DNA from: an uncultured Prevotella sp.
GTDB lineage: Bacteria; Bacteroidota; Bacteroidia; Bacteroidales; Bacteroidaceae
Reading direction: 5' to 3'
Length of the DNA: 33,425 bases
NCBI GenBank assembly: GCA_900319715.1
Contig: ONPM01000049.1
Span: 1-33,425, forward strand
This document shows positions 24,006 through 33,139 of the stretch, one piece after another. The position numbers were made by a program, and so were the translations under genes. A model generated the notes under the pieces. That model was not told the DNA's origin and searched no databases. It worked only from the letters and a program-made list of their open reading frames with translations. Positions within the stretch are counted from its first letter, which is position 1. Every line of letters begins with the position of its first letter.

Positions 24006-24022
24006 TTGGCACGGTTTTGGCA
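24006..24022 (+). promoter_or_regulatory. Possible sigma-54-type -24/-12 promoter before groES
   Basis: TTGGCACGGTTTTGGCA matches the consensus YTGGCACGrNNNTTGCW at all but one defined position and keeps the GG-N10-GC spacing. It would give a leader of about 65 nt. The surroundings are G/T-rich and heptad-like, so chance is possible. Confidence 0.35.
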
Positions 24023-24097
24023 GAGTGAAAGGCGGAGTGGTTGAAAGACCATCCGCACAGAGTTTATAGTTTAAAGTTTTAAGTAAAATAAAGTATT

Positions 24098-24367
24098 ATG
24101 AACATCAAACCATTAGCAGACCGCGTGCTGGTATTGCCCGCACCGGCAGAAGAGAAGATCGGTGGTATCATCATTCCTGATACCGCTAAGGAGAAACCCC
24201 TCCACGGAACTATCAAGGCCGTCGGCCAGGGAACGAAAGACGAGGCAATGATCCTGAAAGAGGGTGACGAGGTACTCTACGGCAAGTACAGTGGCACGGA
24301 ACTCGAGTTCGAGGGAGAGAAGTATCTGATGATGCGCCAAAGTGACGTTCTCGCAGTAATTGAGAAA

Positions 24368-24370
<3 letters not shown>
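24098..24370 (+). CDS. groES: Co-chaperonin GroES
   Basis: A 90-residue protein forming the heptameric lid of the GroEL folding chamber in the cytoplasm. It has the usual order: [31 protein letters not shown] (mobile loop with GGIIIP), then [22 protein letters not shown] and the C-terminal VLAVIEK. Length is normal for Bacteroidota. The start codon follows an AT-rich stretch of degenerate heptads without an obvious Shine-Dalgarno sequence, as is usual in this phylum. It is the first gene of the groESL operon; the stop TAA begins a 42-nt repeat spacer that ends exactly at the groEL start. Confidence 0.98.
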
Positions 24371-26038
<1,668 letters not shown>

Positions 26039-26100
26039 TCTGTGTATCAGATTGCATGCGAAAAATGATACATTTTTGCTAAGCAAAGATAACAAATTGA

Positions 26101-26130
26101 GGGATGGATGATTGAATCCATCCCTTTTTT
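26101..26130 (+). terminator. Terminator of groES-groEL
   Basis: A 9-bp stem (GGGATGGAT with ATCCATCCC), 6-nt loop, followed by a T-run, 62 nt after the groEL stop. Confidence 0.92.
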
Positions 26131-26172
26131 GATGGATTTTGTTCGCACACACCGCTTTTTTATGCTAAAATG

Positions 26173-26204
26173 CTTGGTGACGATTCAAAAACATTGTACC
26201 TTTG
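26173..26204 (+). promoter_or_regulatory. Promoter of a candidate small RNA
   Basis: CTTG at 26173-26176, 20 nt, then TACCTTTG at 26197-26204. This is a near-perfect Bacteroidota promoter lying downstream of the groEL terminator and upstream of a second terminator, with no reading frame between. Confidence 0.7.
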
Positions 26205-26210
26205 CATCGC

Positions 26211-26349
26211 AAAGTAAAACAGATACTTCCTGCACAATAGTATTAGACGCATTTGAGTAAAAGATATTTTTTTGATTTGTTTTAGTAGATTAGTTTTTAA
26301 GTAGTTTGTTTTTGGGAACCGGTTGTCGGGAGACATCCGGTTTTTTTTT
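26211..26349 (+). ncRNA. Candidate intergenic small RNA between groEL and the kinase-RapZ gene
   Basis: The expected transcript begins about 7 nt after the -7 box at 26197-26204 and ends at the terminator 26318-26349, about 139 nt. It contains no ATG-initiated frame of note and is AU-rich before the terminator. I cannot match it to a known RNA family; 6S RNA or another regulatory RNA cannot be excluded. Boundaries are inferred from promoter and terminator only. Confidence 0.5.
26318..26349 (+). terminator. Rho-independent terminator of the candidate small RNA
   Basis: ACCGG pairs with CCGGT, and after a T-T mismatch TGTC pairs with GACA around a GGGA tetraloop (GNRA type). Nine T residues follow (the first closes the stem). 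It is well separated from the groEL terminator by about 190 nt. Confidence 0.88.
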
Positions 26350-26406
26350 ATATAATATGTAAACAACTTTAACAACTAATACAACTTATTTCTCGATTTT
26401 TTGTCG

Positions 26407-26414
26407 TATCTTTG
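26407..26414 (+). promoter_or_regulatory. -7 box for the kinase-RapZ gene, very close to the start codon
   Basis: TATCTTTG ends only 8 nt before ATG 26423. Transcription would start about 0-5 nt before the start codon, giving a leaderless or nearly leaderless mRNA. No clear -33 TTTG is seen. Confidence 0.6.
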
Positions 26415-26422
26415 CAGGCGAT

Positions 26423-27958
26423 ATGCAGAAACTCATAGAACTCTACAAGCAGTGGAAAGGTGCGGAGCCCGCCAACGTCAGTCAGATACCTGGCGGTGGC
26501 AGCAATAGGACCTATTTCAGACTGACGGACCAGAACGGGCAGTCCGTGGTTGGTGTCATCGGTACGAGTCGTGACGAAGACCATGCTTTCATCTATCTCA
26601 CCGAGCACTTCTCCAAGCGGAAGTTGCCTGTTCCGCGGATCCTGGCAGCCAGCGATGACCAGTTGCGCTATCTGCAGACCGACCTCGGCTCTCTCTCCCT
26701 CTTCGATGCCGTCAGAGGCGGTCGTGAGGCCGGAGGACGCTATACGTTGAAGGAGCAGGAACTGCTGAAGCGCACCATCCGTGAGTTACCGAACATCCAG
26801 ATCCGTGGTGCCGTCGGCTTGGACTTCTCCAATTGTTATCCGCAGGCAGAGTTCGATCAGGACTCGGTGCTCTTCGACCTGAACTATTTCAAATATTGTT
26901 TCCTGAAAGCCACCGAACTCGACTTCCACGAACTGAAGTTGGAGGCCGATTTCCGGCTTTTTGCCAAGGACCTGACGGCAGAGTCGGCGGATGCATTCCT
27001 CTATCGTGACTTCCAGGCTCGCAATGTGATGCTTGACCACGAGGGCCGTCCTTATTTTATTGACTATCAGGGAGGGCGCAAGGGACCTTTCTATTATGAT
27101 CTGGCCTCGTTCCTCTGGCAGGCGTCAGCAAAGTATCCGCATAAGTTGCGCCGTGAACTGGTCTACGAATACTATAACTCACTGAAGAATTATATCGAGG
27201 TGCCGCCAGTAAGACACTTCGTGAAACGGCTCTCGCTGTTTGTGCTCTTCCGGACGTTACAGGTGTTGGGGGCATACGGCTTCCGGGGTTATTTCGAGCA
27301 GAAGAAGCATTTCATCGAGTCTATCCCGCCGGCCATTCAGAACCTCAGGGAACTGCTGGCCAGTTCGTCGGTATTCCACTATCCCCATCTGATGGAGATT
27401 CTCCGACAGTTGACCGAACTGCCACAGTTCCAGCAGATTGAGACGATTGCCAGTCGTGCCGACGGATACAAGACGACAGACCAGAATCCCTATAAGGCCC
27501 ATCCTCAGGACGGACCGGCTACGTTCTCGAAGTACGATGCCCAGGGTCCGCTGGTGGTGAAGGTGTTTAGTTTCTCTTACCGCAAGGGTATTCCAGAGGA
27601 CGAGAGTGGCAACGGCGGTGGCTATGTGTTCGACTGCCGCAGTACCCATAACCCCGGCCGTTATGAGCCGTACAAGAAACTGACGGGACTTGACGAGCCG
27701 GTCATCCGATTTCTGGAAGACGATGGCGAGATCCTGACCTTCCTCGATTCGGTCTATAAACTGGCCGATGCCCATGTGCGCCGATATATCCAGCGTGGCT
27801 TTACGTCGCTGATGTTCTCATTCGGCTGTACGGGTGGCCAGCACCGGTCGGTCTACTCTGCCCAGCATCTCGCTGAGCATATCCACGACAAGTTCGGTAT
27901 CGAGGTGCGCATCTGTCATCGTGAACAGAACATCACCCAGACGCTGGAGAGAGAGTAG
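26423..27958 (+). CDS. Aminoglycoside-phosphotransferase-like sugar kinase fused to RapZ C-terminal domain
   Basis: A 511-residue cytoplasmic two-domain protein. Residues 1-315 are an APH-fold kinase like AmgK (anomeric MurNAc/GlcNAc kinase): the ATP-lid region GGGSNRTYFRL, the catalytic loop YRDFQARNVML (D196, N201) and metal Asp D214 in FIDYQGG. Residues about 375-511 match the C-terminal domain of RapZ/YvcJ without its N-terminal P-loop domain; FGCTGGQHRSVY (468-478) corresponds to the E. coli pocket that senses glucosamine-6-phosphate. The nucleotidyltransferase two genes downstream resembles MurU, the next enzyme after AmgK in MurNAc recycling. A kinase regulated by amino-sugar phosphate is therefore a plausible reading (inference). 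The TAG stop begins a 19-unit repeat array. Confidence 0.85.
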   Translation: MQKLIELYKQWKGAEPANVSQIPGGGSNRTYFRLTDQNGQSVVGVIGTSRDEDHAFIYLTEHFSKRKLPVPRILAASDDQLRYLQTDLGSLSLFDAVRGGREAGGRYTLKEQELLKRTIRELPNIQIRGAVGLDFSNCYPQAEFDQDSVLFDLNYFKYCFLKATELDFHELKLEADFRLFAKDLTAESADAFLYRDFQARNVMLDHEGRPYFIDYQGGRKGPFYYDLASFLWQASAKYPHKLRRELVYEYYNSLKNYIEVPPVRHFVKRLSLFVLFRTLQVLGAYGFRGYFEQKKHFIESIPPAIQNLRELLASSSVFHYPHLMEILRQLTELPQFQQIETIASRADGYKTTDQNPYKAHPQDGPATFSKYDAQGPLVVKVFSFSYRKGIPEDESGNGGGYVFDCRSTHNPGRYEPYKKLTGLDEPVIRFLEDDGEILTFLDSVYKLADAHVRRYIQRGFTSLMFSFGCTGGQHRSVYSAQHLAEHIHDKFGIEVRICHREQNITQTLERE

Positions 27959-28090
27959 TTTACGGTTTACAGTTTACGGTTTACGGTTTACGGTTTACAG
28001 TTTACGGTTTATGGTTTACGGTTTACAGTTTACAGTTTACGGTTTACAGTTTACAGTTTAAAGTTTATAGTTTACAGTTTATGGTTTAGG
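27956..28090 (+). repeat. 7-bp array of about 19 units between the kinase-RapZ gene and the lipoprotein gene
   Basis: GTTTACG and GTTTACA units alternate irregularly, with GTTTATG, GTTTATA and GTTTAAA variants towards the end. The array starts within the TAG stop and ends 2 nt before the ATG of the lipoprotein gene. It is the longest array in the window. Confidence 0.97.
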
Positions 28091-28092
28091 AT

Positions 28093-28461
28093 ATGAAGAA
28101 GATTAAAGTATTGTTGTTTTGCGGAGTCATTGCTCTGATGTTGGCCTCGTGCTCGACGAAGCAGCGTGCCATCAGCCAGTTGGAGAGTTTCTCTACGGAA
28201 CTGCGCGACCACAGCCGCTATTATGATGTGCAGGACTGGGAGAAGGCTGGTAAGAAGTTTGTGGACATCACGAAGAACGTGAAGAAGCACGAAATGGACT
28301 TTACGCCGGAAGAGAAAGCCCGTATCGGCAGACTCGAAGGTGAGTGTGCCGGCTACATGGCCCGTGGCGCGAAGGAAAACATCACCGACCGCCTGAATGG
28401 CTTTATCAACGAACTGAAAGGTATCCTTCAGGGTGTCACCGATGCTTTCGGAGGATGGTAA
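28093..28461 (+). CDS. Small lipoprotein of unknown function
   Basis: A 122-residue exported protein. The signal peptide ends in a lipobox LASC with Cys20 as the lipidation site (MKKIKVLLFCGVIALMLASC), followed by Ser and Thr, which fits outer-membrane sorting. The mature part is helical and charged (QLESFSTELRDHSRYYDVQDWEKAGKKF shortened here to the segments QLESFSTEL and DWEKAGKKF) with no domain I recognise. It sits between the kinase-RapZ gene and the MurU-like gene, 19 nt before the latter, so it is probably in one operon with them. A role in the cell envelope or in peptidoglycan turnover is suggested only by position. Similar small lipoproteins are common in Bacteroidota. Confidence 0.8.
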   Translation: MKKIKVLLFCGVIALMLASCSTKQRAISQLESFSTELRDHSRYYDVQDWEKAGKKFVDITKNVKKHEMDFTPEEKARIGRLEGECAGYMARGAKENITDRLNGFINELKGILQGVTDAFGGW

Positions 28462-28480
28462 GAGTGGCGTGTGAGTGCTG

Positions 28481-29221
28481 ATGAAGCAGGCTATGATCTT
28501 TGCCGCGGGGCTCGGCACCAGACTGAAGCCGCTGACTGACACGATGCCGAAGGCACTCGTCAGGGTAGGGGGGCAGCCGCTGTTGTGGCATGTCATCCAG
28601 AAACTGAAGGCTGCCGGCTATGAGCGTATCGTGGTGAACGTGCATCACTTTGCCCAGCAGATTGTCGACTATCTCGCAGCCAACGACAACTTCGGACTGG
28701 ATATCCGCATCTCTGACGAGACAGACGGACTGCTCGAGACGGGCGGCGGTATTAAGAAGGCTCTCCCTCTCTTTGATCCCACAGAGCCTATCCTCATCCA
28801 TAATGTCGACATCCTCAGCAACCTCGATCTCACAGGGGGACTGTCCCCTGTGTGCGAAACTGGCGAAGCACATGGGGACTGTCCCCTCTGTGAGAGTAAC
28901 CCGACGAAGCGCTATCTGCTCTTCGATGATGAGATGATTCTCGACGGTTGGACGAATATCGAAACGGGTGAGGTGCGCAGTCCTTACAAGGGGCTTGACC
29001 CTTCAGACTGCAAGCGGTTGGCATTCAGCGGTATCCACATGATTTGGCCTCGTGTCTATCCCCTGTTCGACCAGATGCCTGAACGGTTTGGCATCATCGA
29101 CTTCTACCTCAAGTACTGCCATCAGTGTGCTTTTCTTGGCTATGAGCAAAAGGATTTACGACTGCTCGATGTCGGTAAACTTGATACCTTGGAACAGGCA
29201 GAACAGTTTTTATATCAATAG
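28481..29221 (+). CDS. MurU-like sugar-1-phosphate nucleotidyltransferase with palindromic insertion
   Basis: A 246-residue enzyme of the NTP-transferase family; ATG 28481 is preferred over a GTG two codons earlier. The signature AAGLGTRLKPLTDTMPKALV is at the N-terminus, followed by ETGGGIKKAL, NVDILSNLD (metal Asp) and the late LDVGKLDTLEQAE. The family relatives I know are MurU (MurNAc-1-phosphate uridylyltransferase) and mannose-1-phosphate guanylyltransferases; the upstream AmgK-like kinase favours MurU. Between SNLDL and TKRYLLFDD the usual segment, which contains a core strand, reads GGLSPVCETGEAHGDCPLC. It is encoded by a palindromic repeat element at 28829-28894. The element keeps the frame but seems to replace normal sequence, so enzyme activity is uncertain. 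Confidence 0.85.
   Translation: MKQAMIFAAGLGTRLKPLTDTMPKALVRVGGQPLLWHVIQKLKAAGYERIVVNVHHFAQQIVDYLAANDNFGLDIRISDETDGLLETGGGIKKALPLFDPTEPILIHNVDILSNLDLTGGLSPVCETGEAHGDCPLCESNPTKRYLLFDDEMILDGWTNIETGEVRSPYKGLDPSDCKRLAFSGIHMIWPRVYPLFDQMPERFGIIDFYLKYCHQCAFLGYEQKDLRLLDVGKLDTLEQAEQFLYQ
28829..28894 (+). repeat. 66-bp palindromic element inside the MurU-like gene
   Basis: Two modules with the core GGGGACTGTCCCC (28831-28854 and 28869-28893) flank a 14-nt spacer. Their outer ends CTCACAG and CTGTGAG are inverted, so the whole element is symmetric. Its length is exactly 22 codons. Confidence 0.9.
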
Positions 29222-29257
29222 ATAATCTACCATTAATCATTCAATCAAGGTCTAAAG

Positions 29258-30046
29258 ATGAAAAAGTATTTATTAATTGCCTTGCTTATAGCAAGTGGAA
29301 GCCTGACAACAGAGGCACAGACATCGAAGTTTGACTTGAACGACGATGGCAAATTGGATGTAACTGACATTACGGTGTTGGTCGATGCCATTATGAGTGG
29401 TGTAGGCGAAGCCCCCTCGAATGTGGAAGCTGTCGACTTGGGACTGCCTAGCGGTACGCTGTGGGCCAACATGAATGTGGGTGCTACGAGTCCATTGGAT
29501 GATGGCCTCTATTTCGCCTATGGCGAGACCACAGGCTACACCAGCGACACCAGCGACGGCCGCGTGTTCAACTGGGCTAACTACAAGTATTGTAATGGCA
29601 CTAACAATTCGATTTGGAAGTATTGCACTACAAGCAAATGCGGTGCTGTGGACGATAAGACGACCTTAGAACCGAAGGATGATGCTGCTCATGAGAACTG
29701 GGGTGATGGATGGCGTATCCCAACCAAAACTGAAATGCAGGAACTTATAGATAATACCCATAAAAATGTCTATCGGAATAAGGGTGTATGGGTCTTGCAA
29801 CTTAGTTCTGTGAAAAATGGCAAGATGATAGAACTTCCTTTATCAGGCAGCCGATACAATTCTACGATATCTAATCAAGGCACTGCAGCACGATATTGGA
29901 CATCGACAGTCCGTTTGACTACCGATGGGACTACGGAGGCGTATACACTTTGGGCCCGCCAAGATGGTACTGTCGACAAACTAGAGTCATCTGGCGGCCC
30001 CCGCTGTTATGGGTATTCCATTCGTGCAGTGCGCAGCAAACAATAG
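29258..30046 (+). CDS. Secreted protein with dockerin-like EF-hand and FISUMP domain
   Basis: A 262-residue exported protein with a signal peptide (about 1-20, ending TEA-QT). Residues 26-48 look like one dockerin type I repeat: DLNDDGKLDVTD has Asp/Asn at the calcium positions D26, N28, D30 and D37, followed by ITVLVDAIMSG. From about 58 it matches the Fibrobacter succinogenes major paralogous domain: VDLGLPSGTLWANMNVGA, then ENWGDGWRIPTKTEMQEL, YWTST and GYSIRAVR. The function of that domain is not known. Codon use is more AT-rich than in the neighbours, which may indicate transfer or relaxed selection. No operon partner is evident; murU-like lies 36 nt upstream and guaA 27 nt downstream. 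Confidence 0.85.
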   Translation: MKKYLLIALLIASGSLTTEAQTSKFDLNDDGKLDVTDITVLVDAIMSGVGEAPSNVEAVDLGLPSGTLWANMNVGATSPLDDGLYFAYGETTGYTSDTSDGRVFNWANYKYCNGTNNSIWKYCTTSKCGAVDDKTTLEPKDDAAHENWGDGWRIPTKTEMQELIDNTHKNVYRNKGVWVLQLSSVKNGKMIELPLSGSRYNSTISNQGTAARYWTSTVRLTTDGTTEAYTLWARQDGTVDKLESSGGPRCYGYSIRAVRSKQ

Positions 30047-30073
30047 TTGGTTATCACTTACATACAATAGACT

Positions 30074-31684
30074 ATGCAACAGAAGATAATTATTCTGGAT
30101 TTCGGTTCACAGACCACGCAGCTCATCGGCCGCAGGGTGCGTGAACTCGATACCTTCTGCGAGATCCTCCCCTATAACAAGTTCCCGAAGGACGATCCCT
30201 CGGTGATTGGTGTGATCCTGAGCGGTTCACCGTATTCGGTTCATGACCCTGAGGCGTTCAAGGTGGACCTGAGCCAGTTCGTGGGCAAGGTCCCTGTGCT
30301 GGGCATCTGCTACGGTGCGCAGTTCATCAGCCACACCCTTGGCGGAAAGGTGGAGAAGGCCGACAGCCGGGAGTACGGCCGTGCCCACCTTGAGACCATC
30401 AATCTCTATAATCCTCTTTTCAAAGGATTCGAGACAGGTTCGCAGGTGTGGATGAGTCATGGCGATACCATCACCGCCATCCCCGAGGGCTTCGAGATGA
30501 TTGGTTCGACACATGATGTGAGAAATGCAGCTTTTGCCTCTACCAAACAGCCTATTTGGGCTGTGCAGTTCCATCCAGAGGTGTTTCATTCCCTCCAAGG
30601 CACACTGCTCTTGAAGAACTTCGTAGTCGATATCTGCGGTTCCCGTCAGGAATGGAGTGCGGCTTCTTTCGTCGACTCGACAGTGGCGGAACTGAAGGCT
30701 CAGTTAGGCCAGGACAGGGTGATCTTAGGATTGTCAGGAGGTGTAGACTCCTCCGTCGCAGCAGTCTTGCTCAACCGTGCTATCGGCGACCGTCTTACCT
30801 GTATCTTCGTCGATCATGGCATGTTGCGCAAGAATGAGTTCCGTCAGGTGATGGACGACTATAAGGTGTTGGGACTGAATGTGATCGGTGTCGATGCCAG
30901 TGAGAAGTTCTTCGCTGACTTGGCTGGTGTCTCCGATCCTGAGCAGAAGCGTAAGATCATTGGTCGCGACTTCGTTGAGGTGTTCAATGCCGAGGCCAAG
31001 AAGATTACCGATGCCAAGTGGTTGGCGCAGGGCACGATCTATCCTGATCGTATCGAGTCGCTGAACATCACGGGCAAGGTCATTAAGAGCCACCACAACG
31101 TTGGTGGCCTGCCAAAGGAGATGAACCTGCAACTCTGCGAGCCGCTGAAATGGCTGTTCAAGGATGAAGTTCGTCGTGTGGGTCGTCAACTCGGTATGCC
31201 GGAACATCTCATCACCCGTCATCCCTTCCCCGGGCCGGGACTCGCTGTCCGTATCCTCGGCGATATCACCCCGGAGAAGGTACGAATCCTTCAGGATGCT
31301 GATGATATTTATATAAAAGGTTTGCGCGAGTATAAGGTGAAACTCTCTGGCGAAGAGGCCCGCAAGGTATTGGCTGCCGGAGTACCTGCCGATATGAAGG
31401 ACGGCACCATCGAGGTATCTCTCTACGACCAGATCTGGCAGGCGGGTGTCATCCTGTTAAGCACCGTCCGCAGCGTCGGTGTGATGGGCGATGAACGTAC
31501 CTATGAGCATCCCGTGGCGCTCCGTGCCGTCACCTCGACGGATGCGATGACTGCCGACTGGGCTCATCTGCCCTATGACTTCATGGCGAAGGTGTCGAAT
31601 GAGATCATCAACAAGGTCCGCGGCGTCAACCGCGTCTGCTACGACATCTCCTCCAAGCCCCCCGCAACGATTGAGTGGGAATGA
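30074..31684 (+). CDS. guaA: GMP synthase (glutamine-hydrolysing)
   Basis: A 536-residue enzyme that converts XMP to GMP with ATP and glutamine in the cytoplasm. The N-terminal class I amidotransferase has C79 in GICYGAQF and the His/Glu pair in QFHPEVFHS. The ATP pyrophosphatase domain has the PP-loop [12 protein letters not shown], and the C-terminal dimerisation domain ends [11 protein letters not shown]. The protein is somewhat longer than the 505-515 residues I expect. The extra length seems to lie near [21 protein letters not shown], before [10 protein letters not shown], where no DNA repeat is visible. It is followed by a strong terminator. Confidence 0.97.
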   Translation: MQQKIIILDFGSQTTQLIGRRVRELDTFCEILPYNKFPKDDPSVIGVILSGSPYSVHDPEAFKVDLSQFVGKVPVLGICYGAQFISHTLGGKVEKADSREYGRAHLETINLYNPLFKGFETGSQVWMSHGDTITAIPEGFEMIGSTHDVRNAAFASTKQPIWAVQFHPEVFHSLQGTLLLKNFVVDICGSRQEWSAASFVDSTVAELKAQLGQDRVILGLSGGVDSSVAAVLLNRAIGDRLTCIFVDHGMLRKNEFRQVMDDYKVLGLNVIGVDASEKFFADLAGVSDPEQKRKIIGRDFVEVFNAEAKKITDAKWLAQGTIYPDRIESLNITGKVIKSHHNVGGLPKEMNLQLCEPLKWLFKDEVRRVGRQLGMPEHLITRHPFPGPGLAVRILGDITPEKVRILQDADDIYIKGLREYKVKLSGEEARKVLAAGVPADMKDGTIEVSLYDQIWQAGVILLSTVRSVGVMGDERTYEHPVALRAVTSTDAMTADWAHLPYDFMAKVSNEIINKVRGVNRVCYDISSKPPATIEWE

Positions 31685-31716
31685 TCATCCTATTATCAAA
31701 TACACATTTAATCTTA

Positions 31717-31756
31717 GGGATTTCCCCTCGATAGAGTAGGGGAAATCCTTTTCTTT
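31717..31756 (+). terminator. Terminator of guaA
   Basis: An 11-bp stem (GGATTTCCCCT with AGGGGAAATCC), 9-nt loop and a T-rich tail, about 33 nt after the stop. Confidence 0.92.
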
Positions 31757-31772
31757 TGTTGTCGGAAAGTAC

Positions 31773-31780
31773 TACTTTTG
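31773..31780 (+). promoter_or_regulatory. -7 box for the outer-membrane barrel gene
   Basis: TACTTTTG matches TAnnTTTG and ends 26 nt before ATG 31807. A TTTG lies at 31755-31758, closer than the usual 20 nt. Confidence 0.6.
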
Positions 31781-31806
31781 CAACGTGAACTTAATACTTG
31801 ACGCTT

Positions 31807-32472
31807 ATGAAAAGAATGATGATTGTCCTGATGAGCCTCGTGCTCACGTTGCCTGCCCTCGCCCAGTATGGCAGACCTCGTTATTATAGACGCCCGCCAG
31901 TGGTGCATAGTCCTCACCGCACTTATACTGACGTGTACTACGGGCTTCGTATCGGTGCCGCCTTTGCGACGGTGAACTCTGACGACCGTTATCTCGACGG
32001 CGGATCGATGAAGACGGGACTCGATGTGGGTGCCGTAGTGGGATTCCAGGTGGCCTACCGTTCTCCGGTGTATTTCGAGACGGGTCTTTCGTATATAGAA
32101 AAAGGTGGAAAGGGACACTATGAAGGGGCAAAGTTCTCGTACAGTCTCGACTATCTGCAGGTGCCGCTGGTGATGAAGTATATGATTGACGTGGACCGTA
32201 TGTTCAGCATCCAGCCGTATGTCGGCGGTTACCTGGCTTTAGGTGTCGCCGGGAAGATCAAGGACTTCGGCCACCGTCAGGCCTATAGTTCTTTCGACAG
32301 TAAAGAAGGGTTCCAGCGCTTCGATGGCGGTATCCGGATCGGCTGTGGCATCCAGTATGACTTCGTCTATGCGGAGTTGGGCTATGACTTCGGCCTGTCG
32401 AATATCTCGCACGACTATTTCGACACCTCCCGTACCGGTGCCCTCTTTGCCACTGTAGGCTTCAACTTCTGA
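31807..32472 (+). CDS. Outer-membrane beta-barrel protein (PorT/OmpA-barrel type)
   Basis: A 221-residue exported protein with a signal peptide (MKRMMIVLMSLVLTLPALAQ). The mature part begins with an Arg/Tyr/Pro-rich stretch (YGRPRYYRRPP). From about residue 45 it has alternating beta-strand pattern typical of an eight-stranded barrel (YYGLRIGAAFATV, GAVVGFQVAYR, PVYFETGLSYIEKG, PLVMKYMI, QPYVGGYLALGVAG), ending in the aromatic C-terminus TVGFNF expected for BAM insertion. It resembles PF13568-type porins of Bacteroidota. An upstream TTG in frame is ignored because ATG 31807 gives a proper signal peptide. It is monocistronic and convergent with mscL. Function beyond an outer-membrane barrel is unknown. 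Confidence 0.85.
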   Translation: MKRMMIVLMSLVLTLPALAQYGRPRYYRRPPVVHSPHRTYTDVYYGLRIGAAFATVNSDDRYLDGGSMKTGLDVGAVVGFQVAYRSPVYFETGLSYIEKGGKGHYEGAKFSYSLDYLQVPLVMKYMIDVDRMFSIQPYVGGYLALGVAGKIKDFGHRQAYSSFDSKEGFQRFDGGIRIGCGIQYDFVYAELGYDFGLSNISHDYFDTSRTGALFATVGFNF

Positions 32473-32487
32473 GCGCACCGTTGACGA

Positions 32488-32524
32488 TGAAAAAAACAGG
32501 GGCGGCACATCGGTGTCGCCCCCT
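32488..32524 (-). terminator. Terminator of mscL (may serve both strands)
   Basis: On the minus strand GGGGCG pairs with CGCCCC, with an inner GTG-type stem, followed after TG by a run of seven T. On the plus strand the same hairpin follows the barrel gene but lacks a good T-run. Confidence 0.8.
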
Positions 32525-32546
32525 ATAATAATAAATAAGGTGTGGT

Positions 32547-32978
32547 TTACTTCTTCTTCAGCAGGTCGCGGATCTCAGCAAGCAGTTCCTCCTGGGTGGG
32601 GCCTTTGGGTGCCTCGGGCTCTGCGGGCTTGGGCTCCTCCTTCTTGCGGTTCAGTTTGTTGATGCCCTTCAGCATCAGGAAAATACAGAAGGCAACAATC
32701 AGGAAGTCGACGATGTTCTGGATGAACTGTCCGTAGGCGAAGACGGCTGCTCCAGCCTCCTTGGCGGCGGCGAGTGTCTTGAAGTCACCGTCACCGAGCG
32801 TGACGAACATGTCGGTGAAACTGACGCCACCGGTCATCTTGCCGATGAGCGGCATGAGCACATCGTCGACGAGTGAACTGACGATCTTACCGAAGGCACC
32901 GCCGATGATGACACCGACTGCCATGTCCATGACGTTTCCCTTCATGGCGAACTCTTTGAATTCTTTAATAAATCCCAT
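32547..32978 (-). CDS. mscL: Large-conductance mechanosensitive channel
   Basis: A 143-residue inner-membrane channel that opens under osmotic downshock. The N-terminal amphipathic helix and TM1 read [32 protein letters not shown] with the pore-lining glycine/valine pattern. A periplasmic loop with [14 protein letters not shown] follows, then TM2 ([16 protein letters not shown]), a proline/glutamate-rich linker ([11 protein letters not shown]) and the cytoplasmic helix [14 protein letters not shown]. All family parts are present. It has its own promoter box at 33120-33127, so the leader is about 130 nt and consists mostly of 7-bp repeats. Confidence 0.97.
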   Translation of the reverse strand: MGFIKEFKEFAMKGNVMDMAVGVIIGGAFGKIVSSLVDDVLMPLIGKMTGGVSFTDMFVTLGDGDFKTLAAAKEAGAAVFAYGQFIQNIVDFLIVAFCIFLMLKGINKLNRKKEEPKPAEPEAPKGPTQEELLAEIRDLLKKK

Positions 32979-33021
32979 AGTCTTTTAAATTTTTAATGTT
33001 ACTATTTTAATGGTGAATTGT

Positions 33022-33105
33022 AATCTTCGTTTTGCAATCTCCGACTTATCATCTTCGATTTATAGACTTTTCACTTTTCAGTTTTCACTTTTCACTTTAA
33101 TTTAG
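33022..33105. repeat. Degenerate 7-bp array in the mscL leader
   Basis: Twelve consecutive heptads. The second half is regular (TCACTTT, plus strand) and the first half is more diverged (AATCTTC, GATTTAT). Neighbouring bases 32987-33021 also show a weak 7-bp rhythm. No gene lies in 32979-33230; apart from the repeats the region holds two divergent promoter boxes. Confidence 0.8.
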
Positions 33106-33119
33106 AATGAAATCGAGTG

Positions 33120-33127
33120 CAAATATA
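33120..33127 (-). promoter_or_regulatory. -7 box for mscL
   Basis: Minus strand TATATTTG, a TAnnTTTG match. It lies only 12 nt from the divergent gapA box, so the -33 region of each promoter falls on the other promoter's -7/start region. Confidence 0.55.
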
Positions 33128-33139
33128 GGAATTTTTTCG

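Larger units (their letters stand above)
23765..24097. other. sppA-groES divergent intergenic region
   Basis: This 333-base region holds the sppA promoter (minus) and four degenerate heptads at 23873-23900 (TGTAAAC type). An ACCTTTG near 23914-23921 is a near-miss for a plus-strand -7 box. A 24-codon frame follows at 23927-24001 (starts MKTIMSLL) that I do not regard as proven. A sigma-54-like site lies at 24006-24022, and five more heptads (AGTTTAT type) sit at 24061-24095, directly before the groES start. No RNA gene is recognised. Confidence 0.6.

Noticed and set aside
26160..26375. 71-codon minus-strand frame across the candidate small RNA
   Set aside because: It is AT-rich, without promoter or domain, and spans the small-RNA promoter and terminator in the wrong direction.
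27956..28090. CRISPR-like array
   Set aside because: The repeats are only 7 bp and directly tandem, with no unique spacers and no cas genes in the window.
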